The notes: generated by a model from the sequence alone, not told the origin. A stretch of DNA of 35,000 bases from Armadillidium nasatum (GCA_009176605.1 SEYY01018451.1:32501-67500); one strand, 5' to 3'; shown: positions 1 through 13,544, numbered from the stretch's first letter. Made by a program: numbers and translations.

Positions 1-231
1 GATCAGTTTATGTTTGGCAAATGGAAACAGGTTTGGTGTTTTCTTGTTAGGTGAATTAATATGCAAACTCTTTACTTTGAATTTCTTTTTTACCTTTGGA
101 AAACAGTGAAGTAAATATAAAAAATTAATATATCGAAATTATTAAGAAACTTTAATTGAAGGTTATATTTTTTTTTCATTATTGAAAAAATTCAAGTCAT
201 ATTATCGAAATTTAAATTTTCTTTGTTTTAG

Positions 232-410
232 GTCATTTGGACAGGGTATTGCAAGGAGTAACTGCCGAAGATGTTTTGAGTGCTTGTGACGAGCACAGTA
301 TTGCTGCTGGTGGAGGTAGTGGTGCTGATGCAGGTTTGGCCAATCCGGCCATCCATCTTTTCCGTGGACTTCGACATCGAAATATGGCAGCAATAAGGCA
401 TGCAGCACAG
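232..410 (+). CDS. Host gene exon 1 (in this window), unidentified protein
   Basis: Internal coding exon of the host gene. A pyrimidine-rich tract ending in TTTTAG (to 231) precedes it and GTAACA follows at 411. It starts with the last two bases of a split codon (GT), then 59 codons without a stop, ending on a complete codon (AAQ). The reading includes a glycine-rich stretch (AAGGGSGADAG) and then the basic, helical-looking LANPAIHLFRGLRHRNMAAI. It has the composition of a real protein, unlike the repeat-derived frames nearby. The TTG at 237 is an ordinary leucine codon, not a start. I do not recognise the family; a large helical scaffold (HEAT/armadillo type) is only a guess. The gene must continue upstream of the window. 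Confidence 0.72.
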
Positions 411-545
411 GTAACAAATTTATTTTTTAAAGTTAAAGAAATTTTTTTTATTGGCAACCATTCATTTACTGAACTTGTGGACTTATTTGAAGACATTTGA
501 CACTTTTTGTAAAAAAAAATTTCAGTTACTTTTTTATTTACACAT
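411..545 (+). other. Start of host intron 1
   Basis: AT-rich intron start with runs of T and A before the first (AT)n tract; no gene seen. Confidence 0.5.
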
Positions 546-1654
<1,109 letters not shown>

Positions 1655-2222
1655 GTTTTTATTGACTTGCAACCAATAAAATGAAGTAATAAAGCTTCAA
1701 TTAAAAAGAAGGCTAATAAAGCTTTAGGTTTCATTGCTAGAAGATTTGAATATATATCAAAAAATATAATACTTCCTCCTATACATCGTTAGTTGCCTCA
1801 TCTGGAATACGCGGTACATTTTTGAAGTCCATATCTCAAAAAGGACATAGATGAAATCGAAAGTATTCATTAAAAGAGCAACTAAATTAATACCAGAATT
1901 GAGAGGTAAATCATATGTGCAACGGTTACGAGAACTGGATATACATTTTCTAGAAACAAGAAGATTGAGAGGAAAATTAATAGAAGTATTTAAAATTCTA
2001 AATAAATTTGACAACGTTGATTATAAGCAATACTTTCGGTACGACTTGAATGGCCTAACACGTAGCAACGGACACAAGTTATCTCACAAGCGAGTTCAAG
2101 CAAACATATCAAAGAATTTTTTTACGTACGATGTGATTGAAAATGGAAATAGTCTTTCTTATCAAATAGTGAACATCAACAGCATCGGATCATTCAAGAA
2201 GAAATTGGAATGTACATTTTAA
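1655..2222 (+). pseudogene. CR1/Crack-like LINE, reverse-transcriptase C-terminal fragment
   Basis: Remnant of a non-LTR retrotransposon ORF2 end. From about 1700 the decayed frames read ANKALGFIARRFEY and LPHLEYAVHF, then 1851-2222 is open (123 codons) with RATKLIPELRG, YVQRLRELDIHFLETRRLRG and LIEVFKILNKFDNVDY. This is the conserved C-terminal tail of CR1/Crack-group ORF2 proteins: a 'HLEYA' line, then 'RRATKLIP', 'RL..L....LE.RR.RGDLIE.FKI'. A stop and at least one frameshift lie between the two parts, and all of the catalytic RT core and the endonuclease are missing, so it is 5'-truncated and dead. Confidence 0.8.
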
Positions 2223-2335
2223 GGAAATTAGTCTATGAGCGTATAGTTCAATAGTGATTATTTAACAGGCTAGCCTTGAGTGGACTGTAAAGTCTTTGAT
2301 AGTCAGTGTTCTGTAGTTCTGTACAGCTACTACTA

Positions 2336-2351
2336 TAGTAGTTACTACTAC

Positions 2352-2383
<32 letters not shown>

Positions 2384-2417
2384 CTTCTTCTTCTTCTTCT
2401 TCTTCTTCTTCTTCTTT
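2336..2417 (+). repeat. (TAC)n/(TTC)n trinucleotide repeat, LINE 3' tail
   Basis: A few TAC/TAG triplets at 2336-2353 pass into about 20 TTC units. It lies some 115 bp downstream of the LINE stop codon, where CR1/Crack-type LINEs often carry short tandem tails, so it is probably the expanded tail of that element. Confidence 0.85.
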
Positions 2418-2775
2418 CTTCTGTTATGATATACTATAATTTTTTTTCTTTTTGCTGCTGCAACAATTGCCAAGTCAATATAACAGTGGTTTATGGTAAC
2501 CTTTGTCCGTATTAAATTGGTAGTATATAAAATTTTACTAATTATTATTATTATTTATTTTTTTTTTTGCGGCTTTTGTGGCGATTTTTTTTATTAGCAG
2601 TGCTGCAGCAGTTACTTGTGGTATATAATTAAATACATATAGAATATTTATTTTTGAGCTCATTTTTTAAAAAAATTGAACCCACTATGACACAACTAAT
2701 ATTCTGCAGTATGCACCATATAATTACATTTCATTTATTTTAAAAAGTAACGTAATATAACATTTCCCTTCTTAG
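2418..2775. other. End of host intron 1
   Basis: AT-rich, with homopolymer T runs and no gene; ends in the polypyrimidine tract and acceptor of exon 2. Confidence 0.5.
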
Positions 2776-2932
2776 CGTGGTATTCATCAAATTCTTGGAG
2801 AGCAAAATAATCAACAAGATATTCATGATAGTTCAAAAATGAGATCATCACCTCTTATGATTCAAGGACTCAGAACTAATAAAGAAGACGCCAATTCCCA
2901 TGTACTCTTCTTCGATATTGAAGCTCTCATTG
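2776..2932 (+). CDS. Host gene exon 2, same unidentified protein
   Basis: Acceptor CCCTTCTTAG (to 2775) and donor GTAGGT (from 2933). It is entered in phase 0, matching the end of the preceding exon, and runs 52 codons plus one base (phase 1) without a stop. The join reads [11 protein letters not shown]; the exon carries a polar, Q/N-rich stretch ([13 protein letters not shown]), then [19 protein letters not shown] and ends in [10 protein letters not shown]. The hydrophobic end continues smoothly into the next exon through a split valine codon (G+TT). Reading through the donor runs straight into an (AT)n tract, giving alternating Tyr-Ile, which is not protein. Function unknown. Confidence 0.72.
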
Positions 2933-2959
2933 GTAGGTCTGAAAATGTACACGAACCTT

Positions 2960-3141
<182 letters not shown>

Positions 3142-3227
3142 GGGATGGAATGAAGTATCGGTATCATTAAAAATCTTTAAATATTGAAAAACTTATTTAC
3201 ACTCACCTTAACTAAGAATTATTTTTT

Positions 3228-3343
<116 letters not shown>

Positions 3344-3879
3344 TTATGCGGATAATCCCCTAGTTAATTGTGCTAATCTCTTAATCCCCGCCCCTTTTTT
3401 GGCACCCAACCTTTTAAGCTCTACCCACCTTTGACCTTTTTCCCACGGTCAGTGCATTCAGTCACGTGCCATCTCTTATTTGGCATTCATGGCCCTCATG
3501 TGTTAGTGCCAAGGCCTAATTCATGCTCCTTCCTGAGTGCTATTTCTAACTGTTTCTAGCATCTTCTTGCAACTTCTAACACTTCCTAGCACGTGGTACC
3601 TTTGCAGGTCCATGTCAACATGGAGTGAAGGGCGGGCCAGTGTCAGCCACAGCTGGCACTAAGGGTCAGGTGTCATTTCAAGAACCTCTTTGCAAAATTA
3701 CAGGGCACTCTGTGATGACGTCATCTGTGCATGCTCACATACCTTATCCTGTAATGCCATGGCACTGGGCTATCTTGAGACTATGACGTCATTCGACAGC
3801 CATATTGGATTTCTTGATCACCTGATTTTCTCTTCATGACGTGATTTTTTTTTGAACACGTGGTTTTTATTTCCGTAGA

Positions 3880-4090
3880 TATTTTTTCTCTTGATTTCTA
3901 TCCACCATCTTGGATATAGGGTCCGCCATCTTGGATTAGGCATCCGCCATCTTGGATTTGGTATCAGCCTTCTTGGCATTCGCCATCTTGAATTTCTGTC
4001 CGCCACCTAGGATTTGGCAATCCACCATCTTGACCATGTGGTATCCGTCATTTTGACCACGTGGTTTCCGCCATCTTGAATTTGATTTCG
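3880..4090 (+). repeat. Array of CCGCCATCTTGGATT-like words in the left arm
   Basis: Around ten diverged copies of TCCGCCATCTTGGATTTGG spaced about 20-30 bp apart, mirrored as AATCCAAGATGGCGGA at about 10230-10440. The core CAAGATGGCGG equals the known YY1 recognition sequence; whether it is bound is unknown. Confidence 0.7.
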
Positions 4091-5009
4091 AATTCTTCCG
4101 TCATTTTTTCTTGACCGCAGCGCCATCTATTGAGTGAAAATCAAACCTCCTCCTCCTCCTCCTCCAATATTCAATGGTAGAGAACTTAAAACTGTTGAGA
4201 GACCATGATTCGAAACCTCAACCTTCTGATTTGAATTCCATCACGCTACCACTACACCAACTTGGTCACACCTTAGAATGAGCAACTTTTTTTATTCAGG
4301 AGCCACGTTTTTCTTTCTCGACTTTGAAATCGCTATTATTTTATTGATTGTATACTAATCATCTGTTACATAATAATTATGTATTTATGATTATTACGTA
4401 ATATTTATATATGAATTATGTAATGAGAATAAAGGCTCTTCTACACCGTACATACGGGTTCGGCCATCTTGCATTTGGTATCCACTATCATGAATTTAAT
4501 TTTGAATTTTCCGAACACGTGGTTTTAATTTCAGTATATTTTTTTTACATTTGTTTATGCTTTTGGTCATGTGATTTCTATATGGGAACATATACGTACA
4601 CACACACCTTACCCTGTGGTGTCATGCTAGCATTTCCTAACATTTTCTTGCACTTTCTATCACGTGGCATCCATGCTAGGCCATGCAACCCACTTGGAAA
4701 GAGGGGAGTTTCGCTGACACTGAGGGTAAGACAACATACATTGCCTTATTTGCTATATCCGGATGCATCCGTAAGCCAATCATGATGCATACACTTGGTG
4801 ATGACGTCACCTACGCATGCGCAAACACACAAACACACTCGCACCTTTATCTTGTGACGTCATGGTACGGTCAATCATGAGACTATTACGTTAACCGACT
4901 GTAATTTTTCCTTATGACGTCTTCAATATCATGTGATTTCGCACCCGAATAAGTTGAGTTTAAAAAAAAATCAAAATCTGATTGACTCTCACGTCCATAA
5001 ATAACCTCG

Positions 5010-5170
5010 GGATGGGCCCCGCTTGCGGGCGGCGCGGCGCAACGGACGCGTAATAAACGCGGCACGCGACTGCATGTCGCACTATCCGGCGGACGCGGAA
5101 TAATCGTGGGGCGCAACCCCATGTCGCCCTATTCGGCGGACGCGCGTAATAGCGCAATGCGGCGCGCGAA
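5010..5170 (+). repeat. GC-rich island with a 58-bp tandem repeat
   Basis: Very CpG-rich patch inside AT-rich DNA. ATGTCGCACTATCCGGCGGA (5073) recurs as ATGTCGCCCTATTCGGCGGA (5131), a 58-bp period with about 2.5 units. A shorter mirrored version lies at 9310-9412. Confidence 0.75.
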
Positions 5171-5517
5171 CACATGCACTAACATCCATGGTATTGTCAT
5201 GTTAACCAATCCTAGACGTTGTCATGACTGACATCCTTCCTTAGTTGTTTTCACCGTTTTCAAGTTTCAGCTCTGCATTTTTCATAAAATATGCAGAGTT
5301 CAAATCTACCATTGCGAGATTTCAAGCTTGAGAACTTACCTGAAACTATTTTTTATTAATATACTATCAATTCTATTACATCATAAACATAAGTTACTTT
5401 ATTTCATTTAAAAAAAATATATTATACATATGTGATAGTATGTTTGATACATGCATCCTGTATTTAGGAAGTTAATATTGCTACTTATTGCTTCAACTAC
5501 TAAATAACTCATTGTTA

Positions 5518-6419
5518 TTTAGTTATAGCTTGAAAGAAATATTGAGAACGTAATGTGTAATTTATTTTAAAATAATTTTAAAAAGTCATTTCTTGAAAAG
5601 AAATATAGAAAAATGTAATATGGAATAACGTTAAAAATAATAGTTTGAAGAAAAATGGAATAAATATCCAAGAGAATGTGTATTGCAACATGGTGTTTTT
5701 AAAGAAATAAGAGTCATGAAATGAAAATTATATGATGTAATATTAAGTAAATGTTGTCTTCACTCATATAAAATCCAAATTATGTTATTGATTTATTATG
5801 TAATAAGAATTTTTATTATAAATACATTAAGTATTGTTATAGAACGACGTTGTAGATATTAAACATTTGGGTCAGGTATTATAAACACATAGTTATACGG
5901 TAAATATAAATTAGGCTGACCACAAACATGAAATTTCCGGATTTGTAGGGTTTTGTAATGACCAGTCACATGGTTATGACTTCATAGACGCATGGTCTCC
6001 TTTAGAACTGTGGTTATAGTGAGTTAAAGTAAATAAGTATGTAAATGTAGTGAGTAAAAACATGAAATATCAGGAATTGAATGGAAAAGATAAGCCATCC
6101 ACGTGGCTATGACCTCATAGACACAGGAATATTTTGTGTTAACTTTCAGTAAATATAAAAACATGCTAAATATCGGGAAAAATAGATCCAATGACATCAC
6201 TTAGTTAAGAAAAATAAAATAGTACCAAGGTTTGTAATTTAGGTTAGAACTTGAAAGCAATATGTTCAAAGAAAAGGTATGACGTCACAAATTTAATGTA
6301 GTAATGTTACAAACAAAATCATATGAATATAATAACGAATACATTGTAATAAAGAAAATATTTTCATTTGTATTGGAAAATATGATGATGATGATGATAT
6401 TAAGTATAATGATAAAAAG
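5518..6419. other. Interior of the giant element, left of the tandem array
   Basis: AT-rich with no open frame over 60 codons. ATGACCTCATAGAC-like words recur at 5970 and 6110, and (GAT)n is at 6383-6397. Confidence 0.5.
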
Positions 6420-8330
6420 TTTAGTGAACTATGGTGAATTAAAATATATATTGAAAGATTTAGTTAAGAAAAGTAAATAAGGTTCTATAAATTGCCTGTT
6501 AGAGATATGAAAATTGTGTTTGATCATGTCGAAGTGATAAAAGTTTTTCCGTATATGGAGATTAAGGTAAATGTTTGGGGGGGTTGTGTAATGAAATGAA
6601 TGTTAATATCTATAAATTACATGTTGGAGAGATGTCTTTGATCATGTTTTAATGATAAAATGTATAGTGAGCCATGGTGGGTTAAGATATATTTTAGGGG
6701 GATTTAGATTAGAAATGTATGTAAGGATCTATGAATTACATGTTACAGAGATGATGATTTGTGTTCGACCTTGTCGAAATGTTAAAAGTCAGGTGATATA
6801 TGGAGATTAAGTTATATGTTGGAGGGTGGGATTAGAGTTTGAATTGTATGTCAAGTTCTATAAAATGTGTGTTAGAGAGATAACAGTATATCTTTGATCA
6901 AATCTTTGCGAATAATTTAAGTTGAATGTGGAGAATTAAGTTAAATGTCTAAGAGTTTATGTTGAATATTAATGTAAATATCTATAAAATGTATGCTAGA
7001 TAGATGATGGAATGACTCTGCTCATGCCTTAGTGATAAAGTTAAGTTAACCTAAGTTAAGTTTCGAGGTGAATAATTAATAAAAAGTTCCGTGACTTGTG
7101 TACCAGATAGATACTAGGATGACTTTGTTCGTACATTCAATACAAAAGTTAGATTAAATACAGAGATTTGAGTTATATGTTGGAGGGATTAGGGTATGAA
7201 GTGCATATAAAGGTTCAATAGATGCTGTGCTAGAGGGAAATAGGCATATCTTTGATCAAGTTTTAATAATAGAAAGTTAAATGGGCTATGCCGAAATAAG
7301 ATATATAATGAAAGATTTAGATAAGAAATGTATGTAAGTCACTATAAACTGTATGTTAGAGAGATGATGACATCTGTTCGATCATGTCAAAGTGTTTAAA
7401 GTCAGGTAGTATATAGTACTTAAGTCATATCTTGTAGGGATTAGGATATGAAATGTATGTCAAGTTCAATAAATTGCTTGCTAATAGAGATGTCGGAATA
7501 TCTTTGACCATACCTATGCGAAAAATATAAGTTGAATATGGAGAATTAAGTTAAATGGTTATGTTGAATGTTAATATAAAGTAGTGCAATTTGTATGCTA
7601 GATAGAAGGTGACATGTCTTTGTTCATGCTTTAATGATAAAGTTGAGTTAACTATGGAGAATCAAATTAAATGTTGAATAGTTTTGAGGTGAAAAGTGAA
7701 TGAAAAATTCTATAACTTGCGTACCAGATAGATACTAGCATTACTTTGTTCTTCCATTAAATACAAAAATTAGGTTAAATACAGGGATTTAAGTTATATA
7801 TTGATGAGGCTTAGGGTGAAAATATATGTAAGTACGATAAAATATAAGTTAGGGAGATGGCTGAATGTCTTTGATAATGCTTTAATGATAAAAAGTTAAG
7901 CGTACTATCGTAAATTAAGATATACATTGAAAGAATTAGATAAGAAATGCATGTAATATCCTATAAATTGTATATTGGAAAGTGGATAGCATGTGTTTGG
8001 TTATGTCGAAGGCTATGTACTGAGATTAAGATTTAGGTTGAAGTGAAATAGGGTATGAAATGTGTGCCAGAAAGATGTTGGCATGTCTAAGTGTTAAAAA
8101 GTTAAATTTTATTTTGAGTTTTAAAGTAAATGTTGTGGAACTTAGGGTTAGAAATGTATATGAAGGATCAATTAATTATATGCTATATAGGTGACCATGA
8201 AGATTCAAATTATATATTGAATAGTTTTGGTTGAACAATGAGTGTAAAGTTCTGTAATTTGTATGTCAGATAGATACTAACATGTCTTTGTTCATGCATT
8301 AGTGATAGTTAGTTTAATGTTTAGATTTAT
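6420..8330 (+). repeat. Diverged tandem array, about 15 units of about 120 bp
   Basis: A word like TCTATAAATTG followed by a GTTAGAGAGATGATG-like word and TTTGATCATG recurs at about 6484, 6608, 6729, 6859, 6980, 7087, 7206, 7338, 7468, 7586, 7708, 7830, 7956, then more loosely at 8055, 8165 and 8252. Spacing is mostly 107-132 bp. Each unit also has AATGATAAAAAGTTAAG and a GAATTAAG / ATGTTGAAGG stretch. All lie in one orientation in the middle of the giant inverted repeat. No unit is open for translation. Confidence 0.75.
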
Positions 8331-8964
8331 GACGCATACTGAGAGACTTAGAACAGAAACCTACACAGTGACTTTGATAAGTGTTGTAGAAATGTTTGAG
8401 TGCAGTGAGAGAGCATGAATACAGCGTAAATAAAGGTTTTTAGTTTGAGTAGGGAGATATTTTGTGGGACAAACATATTTTAGAGGGGCGGGTTAATAGC
8501 TTTAAATGAGTGTGATGTGTTTGTTAGAAGTAATATACATGAATTTTGCTTTGAAATGTCAAGTATAACAGTGTGTGTAATGTTAAAATTTTAAAGTAAC
8601 TGGTTTTAGCTGGTTATAATTGCTTTGTATACGAGCAAATGTGTATGTGATTGGGTGAGTGAGTGAGTGTATGTGGTCACGACTGAGTCCTTATATGTAT
8701 TACGTACTTTACTACACAAAATAAGGTAAAAAAACGTTAAAAAATTAAAAACTTACAAAATAAAAAAAAAAAAATATCAAAACTTAGACTAAATATGAAA
8801 AGCAATAAAAATTCAAATGAAACAATAAAATGTAGAAAATAAAAATGAAAAACCGAAATGAAACTAAAAATGAAAATAAATATTTGAATTGAAATAAAAA
8901 TGAAAAAGAATAAAATTTCAAATGAAACATTAAAAAGAATATATATTACCGATGAATTGTTGTT
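8331..8964. other. Interior of the giant element, right of the tandem array
   Basis: GTGAGTGAGTGAGTG at 8655 and an A-rich stretch (8705-8940) of AAAATGAAA-like words. The same sequence, reversed, is found at 23530-24480, which ties that region to this element. Confidence 0.7.
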
Positions 8965-11080
8965 TATACAATGAGTTATTTAGTAGATGAAGCAATGAGT
9001 TGCAATATTAACTTCTTAAATCATGTCTACATGTGTGAAACATACTATCACATGTTTATAGTATATTTTTAAAAATGAAATAAGGTAGTTGTTTTGTTTA
9101 TGATGTCATATAATGACAGTATATTAATTAAAAATAGTTTCAGATAAGTTCTAAAGCTCGAAATCTCGCAGTGGTAGATTTGAACTCTGCATTTTTGACT
9201 AAAAATTCAGAAATGAAACTTAAAATGGTGAAAACAACTAAGGAAGGATGGCAATCATGACAACGTCTAGGATTGGTTATCATGACAACACCATGAATGT
9301 TTGTGCATGTGTTCGCGCGCCGCATTGCGTTATTCCACGCGTCCGCCGAATAGCGTGACATGGGGTCGTGCCCCGTGATTGTTCTGCGTCCGCCGGATAG
9401 CGCGACATGCGGATAATTATAGTCATTAGGAAAACTTACAGTCGGTTGACGTCATAGTCTCATGATAAATCGTATCATAACGTCACAAGATAAGGTGTGT
9501 GTATTTGCGCATGCGTAGGTGACGTCATCATCGAGATTGTCTGCATCCTGATTGGCTCACGGATATATCCGGATGTAGTCAATGTGGCAACGTATGTTTT
9601 CTAACCCTCAGTGCCAGTTTCTCTGACACTGTCACTCCCCTCTTTCCGAGTGGGTTGCATGGCTTAGCATGGATGCCACGTGTTAGAAAGTGCTAGAAAA
9701 AAGCTAGCATGACGTCACAGGGTAAGGTGTGTGTGTACATATATGTTCCCATATAAAAATCACGTGACCAAAAGCATAAACAAATGGTGAAAAAATATAC
9801 TGAAATTAAAACCACGTGTTCAGAAAATTCAAAATTAAATTCATGATGGTGGATACCAAATGCAAGATGGCGGAACCCGTATGTACGGTGTAGAAGAGCC
9901 CTTATTTTTATTACATAATTCATACATAAATATTACGTAATAACCATAAATACATAATTGTAATGTAACAATAGATGATTATTATACAGTCAAGAAAATA
10001 ATAGCGATTTCAAATTCGAAAAAGGAAAACCTAGCTCTTGAATAGAACAATTCGCTCATTCTTAGTTATGATCAAGTTAGGTGTAGTGGTAGCGTGATGG
10101 AATTCAAATCAAAAGGTTGAGGTTTTGAATCCTAGTCTCTCAATAGTTTTAAGTTCTTTACCATGAATATTAGAGGAGGAGGAGGAAGTTTGATTTTCAC
10201 TCAATAGATGGCGCTGCGGTCAAGAAAAAATGACGGAAGAATTCAAAATCAAATTCAAGATGGCGGAAACTACGTGGTCAAAATAACGGATACCACATGA
10301 TCAAGATGGTGGTTCCAAATCCTAGGTGGCGGACAGAAATTCAAGATGGCGAATGCCAAAACGGCTGATACCAAATCCAAGATGGCGGATGCCTAATCCA
10401 AGATGGCGGTCCCCATATCCAAGATGATGGATAGAAATCAAGAAAAAATATCTACGGAAATAAAAACCACGTGATCAAAAGAAAAAATGAGGTGATGAAG
10501 AGAAAGTCAGGTGATCAAGAAATCCGATATCGCTGTCGAATGACGTTATTGTCTCAAGAAAGCCCAGTGCCATGACGTTACAGGATAAGGTATGTCAGCA
10601 TGCACAGATGACCTCATCACCGAGAGTGCCTTGTAATTTTGCAAAGAGGTTCTTGAAATGGCACCTGACCCTTAGTTCCAGCTGTTGGTGACACTGGCAC
10701 GCCCTTCACTCTTATGTTGACATGGAACTAGCAAGGGTACCACTTGCTAGAAAGTGTTAGAAGTTGCAAGAAGGTGCTAGAAATAGCATTCAGGTAAGAG
10801 CATGAATTAGGCCATGGCTCTAACACAAGAGTGCCATGAGTTCCAAATAAGAGATGGCACATGTCTGAAGTCACTGACCGTGGTATAAAGGTAAAAAAAT
10901 GGGCCGAGCTAAAGGGTTAGGTGCCAAAAAAGGGGCGGTGATTAAGGATTAACACAATTAATTAGGGGATTATCCGCATTAATTATTGTATTTTCCAGAT
11001 TAATTATAGGATTATCCGATTAATCAGATTAAAAATACTTCATGAAAGAGCCTGAAGGGGGGAATGGGGAGGACCCCCCG
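8965..11080 (-). repeat. Right arm of the giant inverted repeat
   Basis: Reverse complement of the left arm with scattered substitutions and small indels, so the duplication is not very recent. It lacks most of the left arm's GC-rich stretch around 9411 and retains the outer end (10979-11080) missing on the left. Confidence 0.82.
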
Positions 11081-11158
11081 AACCCTAATGCAATGTTGCA
11101 TTCAACATTGATTTGCAACATTTCAACAGGGCCAGTGCCGCCTTCAAAAGTGTCCTCC

Positions 11159-11579
<421 letters not shown>

Positions 11580-13290
11580 AGAAGTACGAAGCAATAATGA
11601 TAGTGGCAGATACTTCTTCTATCTCTTCTGGTTTTCCCCACCAACCTCTTAGCACCCTCATCTCCGCTGCTTGTATCCTTCCCTCTTCTCTCCCTGTAGT
11701 GCTCCACATCTCCCCTCTGTAAAACATGATGGGTAGCAAGATGGTCTCATATATCATCCTTTTGTCTGACATATTCATTTGTTGATGTCTTATGTTGGGG
11801 TACAGTGTTCCCACTGCCTTTCCATTTTGTGCAATCCTTACCCGTAATCTATCTCTCTAGCGTTTCCTCCTTCTCTAGTAAACACTCCTCTTAGATACTT
11901 GCACCAGTCCACATTTTCAATCTCCTCTCCCTTTACCATCACGTTTAATCTCTCCTCTTCTCTCTACTTACGAAAATAACTTTTGAGTTTGCCACATTCA
12001 TTGTCATTCCTACTTCTCTCAGCTTTTCTGTGAAACAAACCATCACTTCTCTTAGCGTTTGTCCATCCTCGCTCCAACACGCCATATCATCGGCGTAAGC
12101 TATTACATCTCCATCAAGGTCGTGCACCTCTTTTTAACCCCCATAATTATTGTGCCTAAATAATCAAAATAGTATTGGCGACAGCAAACTTCCCTGCTTA
12201 GCTCCTGTTGTTACATCGAACAACTCATTGATTTCGTAATCCGTTCTAATATTACACTTACAGGTCTTATACATGGCTTCCAAGAGCTCTAATTAGTTTC
12301 TCATTTACCTCATAATCTCTTCTTAAAGACTCCCACAGCTTTTCTCTATACACTGAATAAAATGATTTCTTTTGATGTGTAAACTCCACAAATGCTTATT
12401 GTACATCCACAATTTTCTCCCTATTTCTCAAAGCGAACATCAAATCCGTCGTACTCCTATTTCCTCGTTAATCGTGTTGTTCCTCACCAAGTTGTGGTTT
12501 TATTATGCACCTTAGTCTCCTTCAAAATTCTCTCGTAGGCCTTCGTAATATGACCGATCAACGATATTCCTCTATAATTCTCACTTATTCCCATTCTCCC
12601 TTTCCTTTATGTATCGGCAGTTTGACAGTTCTACCCCATCTCTCCGGTACCTCCCCCCCCTTCTCCAGCATTCATTCAGGAAATCGCACATTACCTCCTG
12701 TAGTCTCTCCCCTTCATCCTTGATCAATTCAATTGTGATACCATCTTCTCCTCTTGCCTTTCCTTTTTTTCAGTTTTCTCAATGCTTCTTCATACCCCTC
12801 TCTAGTTATGTGATCCTCCTCCTCCCTCTCCACCACCTCTCTCTCTACTCGCTCTCTTCCCTCCACCTTCACATTTACATTTGAAATTTCCTTGAAATGT
12901 CCAGCCCATCTTTTGTTTATCTCTTTTGGCCTCACCAGTATCTCCCCTTCCTCATCTTTGATGGAACGCAGTTTCCTCTTTGTTCCTCTGTATGTGTTTT
13001 CCAGCCTATATATTTTCTTTCTACTCCCCGCCATATCTTCGTTCAATTCTCGAGTCAATTCCTCAGCTGACTTATTCTTTACTCTCCTATTCACTCTCTC
13101 CGCATGATTTCTAGCTTGAGCTTACTCTTTCTCCTTAGTTTCCACTGTTCTTCTCAAGCATCTTCTCATTTTTATTGTTTTCTCTTTCACCGCTACCCTC
13201 AACTCCTTGTTCCACCATCTTGTGCGTCTCTTCGTCCCTCCTATCCACTTCATTCCCAGCGTTTCCTCCGCCACACCTCCTATCAGGTTT
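11580..13290 (-). pseudogene. LINE B: RTE-like non-LTR reverse transcriptase, decayed
   Basis: On the minus strand from about 13290 down: [13 protein letters not shown] (13122-13230), then 12729-13094 open with SIKDEEGEILVRPKEINKRW (the 'D.nGei..d..ei..RW..HF' segment before the RT core), then at 12240-12180 TGAKQGSLLSPILF (RT block like G..QG..LSP), 12127-11945 with VIAYADDMACW (catalytic YADD present), and 11814-11578 with a degraded 'YGxExW' segment and IQAAEMRVLRGWWGK. The order is right for an endonuclease-type LINE ORF2, RTE-like by its motifs. Stops and frameshifts separate the blocks, and the endonuclease is missing, so it is 5'-truncated and inactive. It is bordered on the 5' side by (AT)n. 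Confidence 0.82.

Positions 13291-13544
<254 letters not shown>

Larger units (their letters stand above)
3345..5517 (+). repeat. Left arm of the giant inverted repeat
   Basis: About 2.17 kb. Contents in order: TTAATC-rich end, TGGCACT words, TGACGTCA palindromes, a run of CCGCCATCTTGGATT-like words (3880-4090), (CCT)n at 4146-4168, an AT-rich stretch, a second block with CACGTG and TGACGTCA, a GC-rich patch (5010-5170), then AT-rich sequence to the inner edge. It is about 150 bp longer than the right arm around the GC-rich patch. Confidence 0.82.
3345..11080. mobile_element. Giant inverted-repeat (foldback-like) element, about 7.7 kb
   Basis: The sequence from 3345 to about 5517 reappears as its reverse complement at about 8965-10978, in order and along its whole length: GCGGATAATCCCC, CCGCCCCTTTTTTGGCACC, the CATCTTGGATT series, the GC-rich patch, and ACTAAATAACTCATTGT at the inner edge. 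The right side extends further out (to about 11080) with GATTAATCGGATAA-type words that also start the partial copy at 22600. The middle (5518-8964) is AT-rich with a diverged tandem array and no gene. This matches a non-autonomous foldback/long-TIR DNA transposon, or a palindrome made by inverted duplication. The family is unknown to me and no target duplication could be defined. Confidence 0.8.

Noticed and set aside
3818..4006. Minus-strand open frame with RWRMPNPRWR repeats
   Set aside because: Translation of the CCGCCATCTTGGATT word array; the mirrored right arm does not conserve the frame.
4886..5175. Arginine/alanine-rich open frames in the GC-rich patch
   Set aside because: GC-rich DNA has few stops; the frames lie on 58-bp repeats, and the shortened right arm breaks them.
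6420..8330. CRISPR-like array
   Set aside because: Units of about 120 bp diverge throughout with no short identical repeats separated by unique spacers, and the DNA is eukaryotic.
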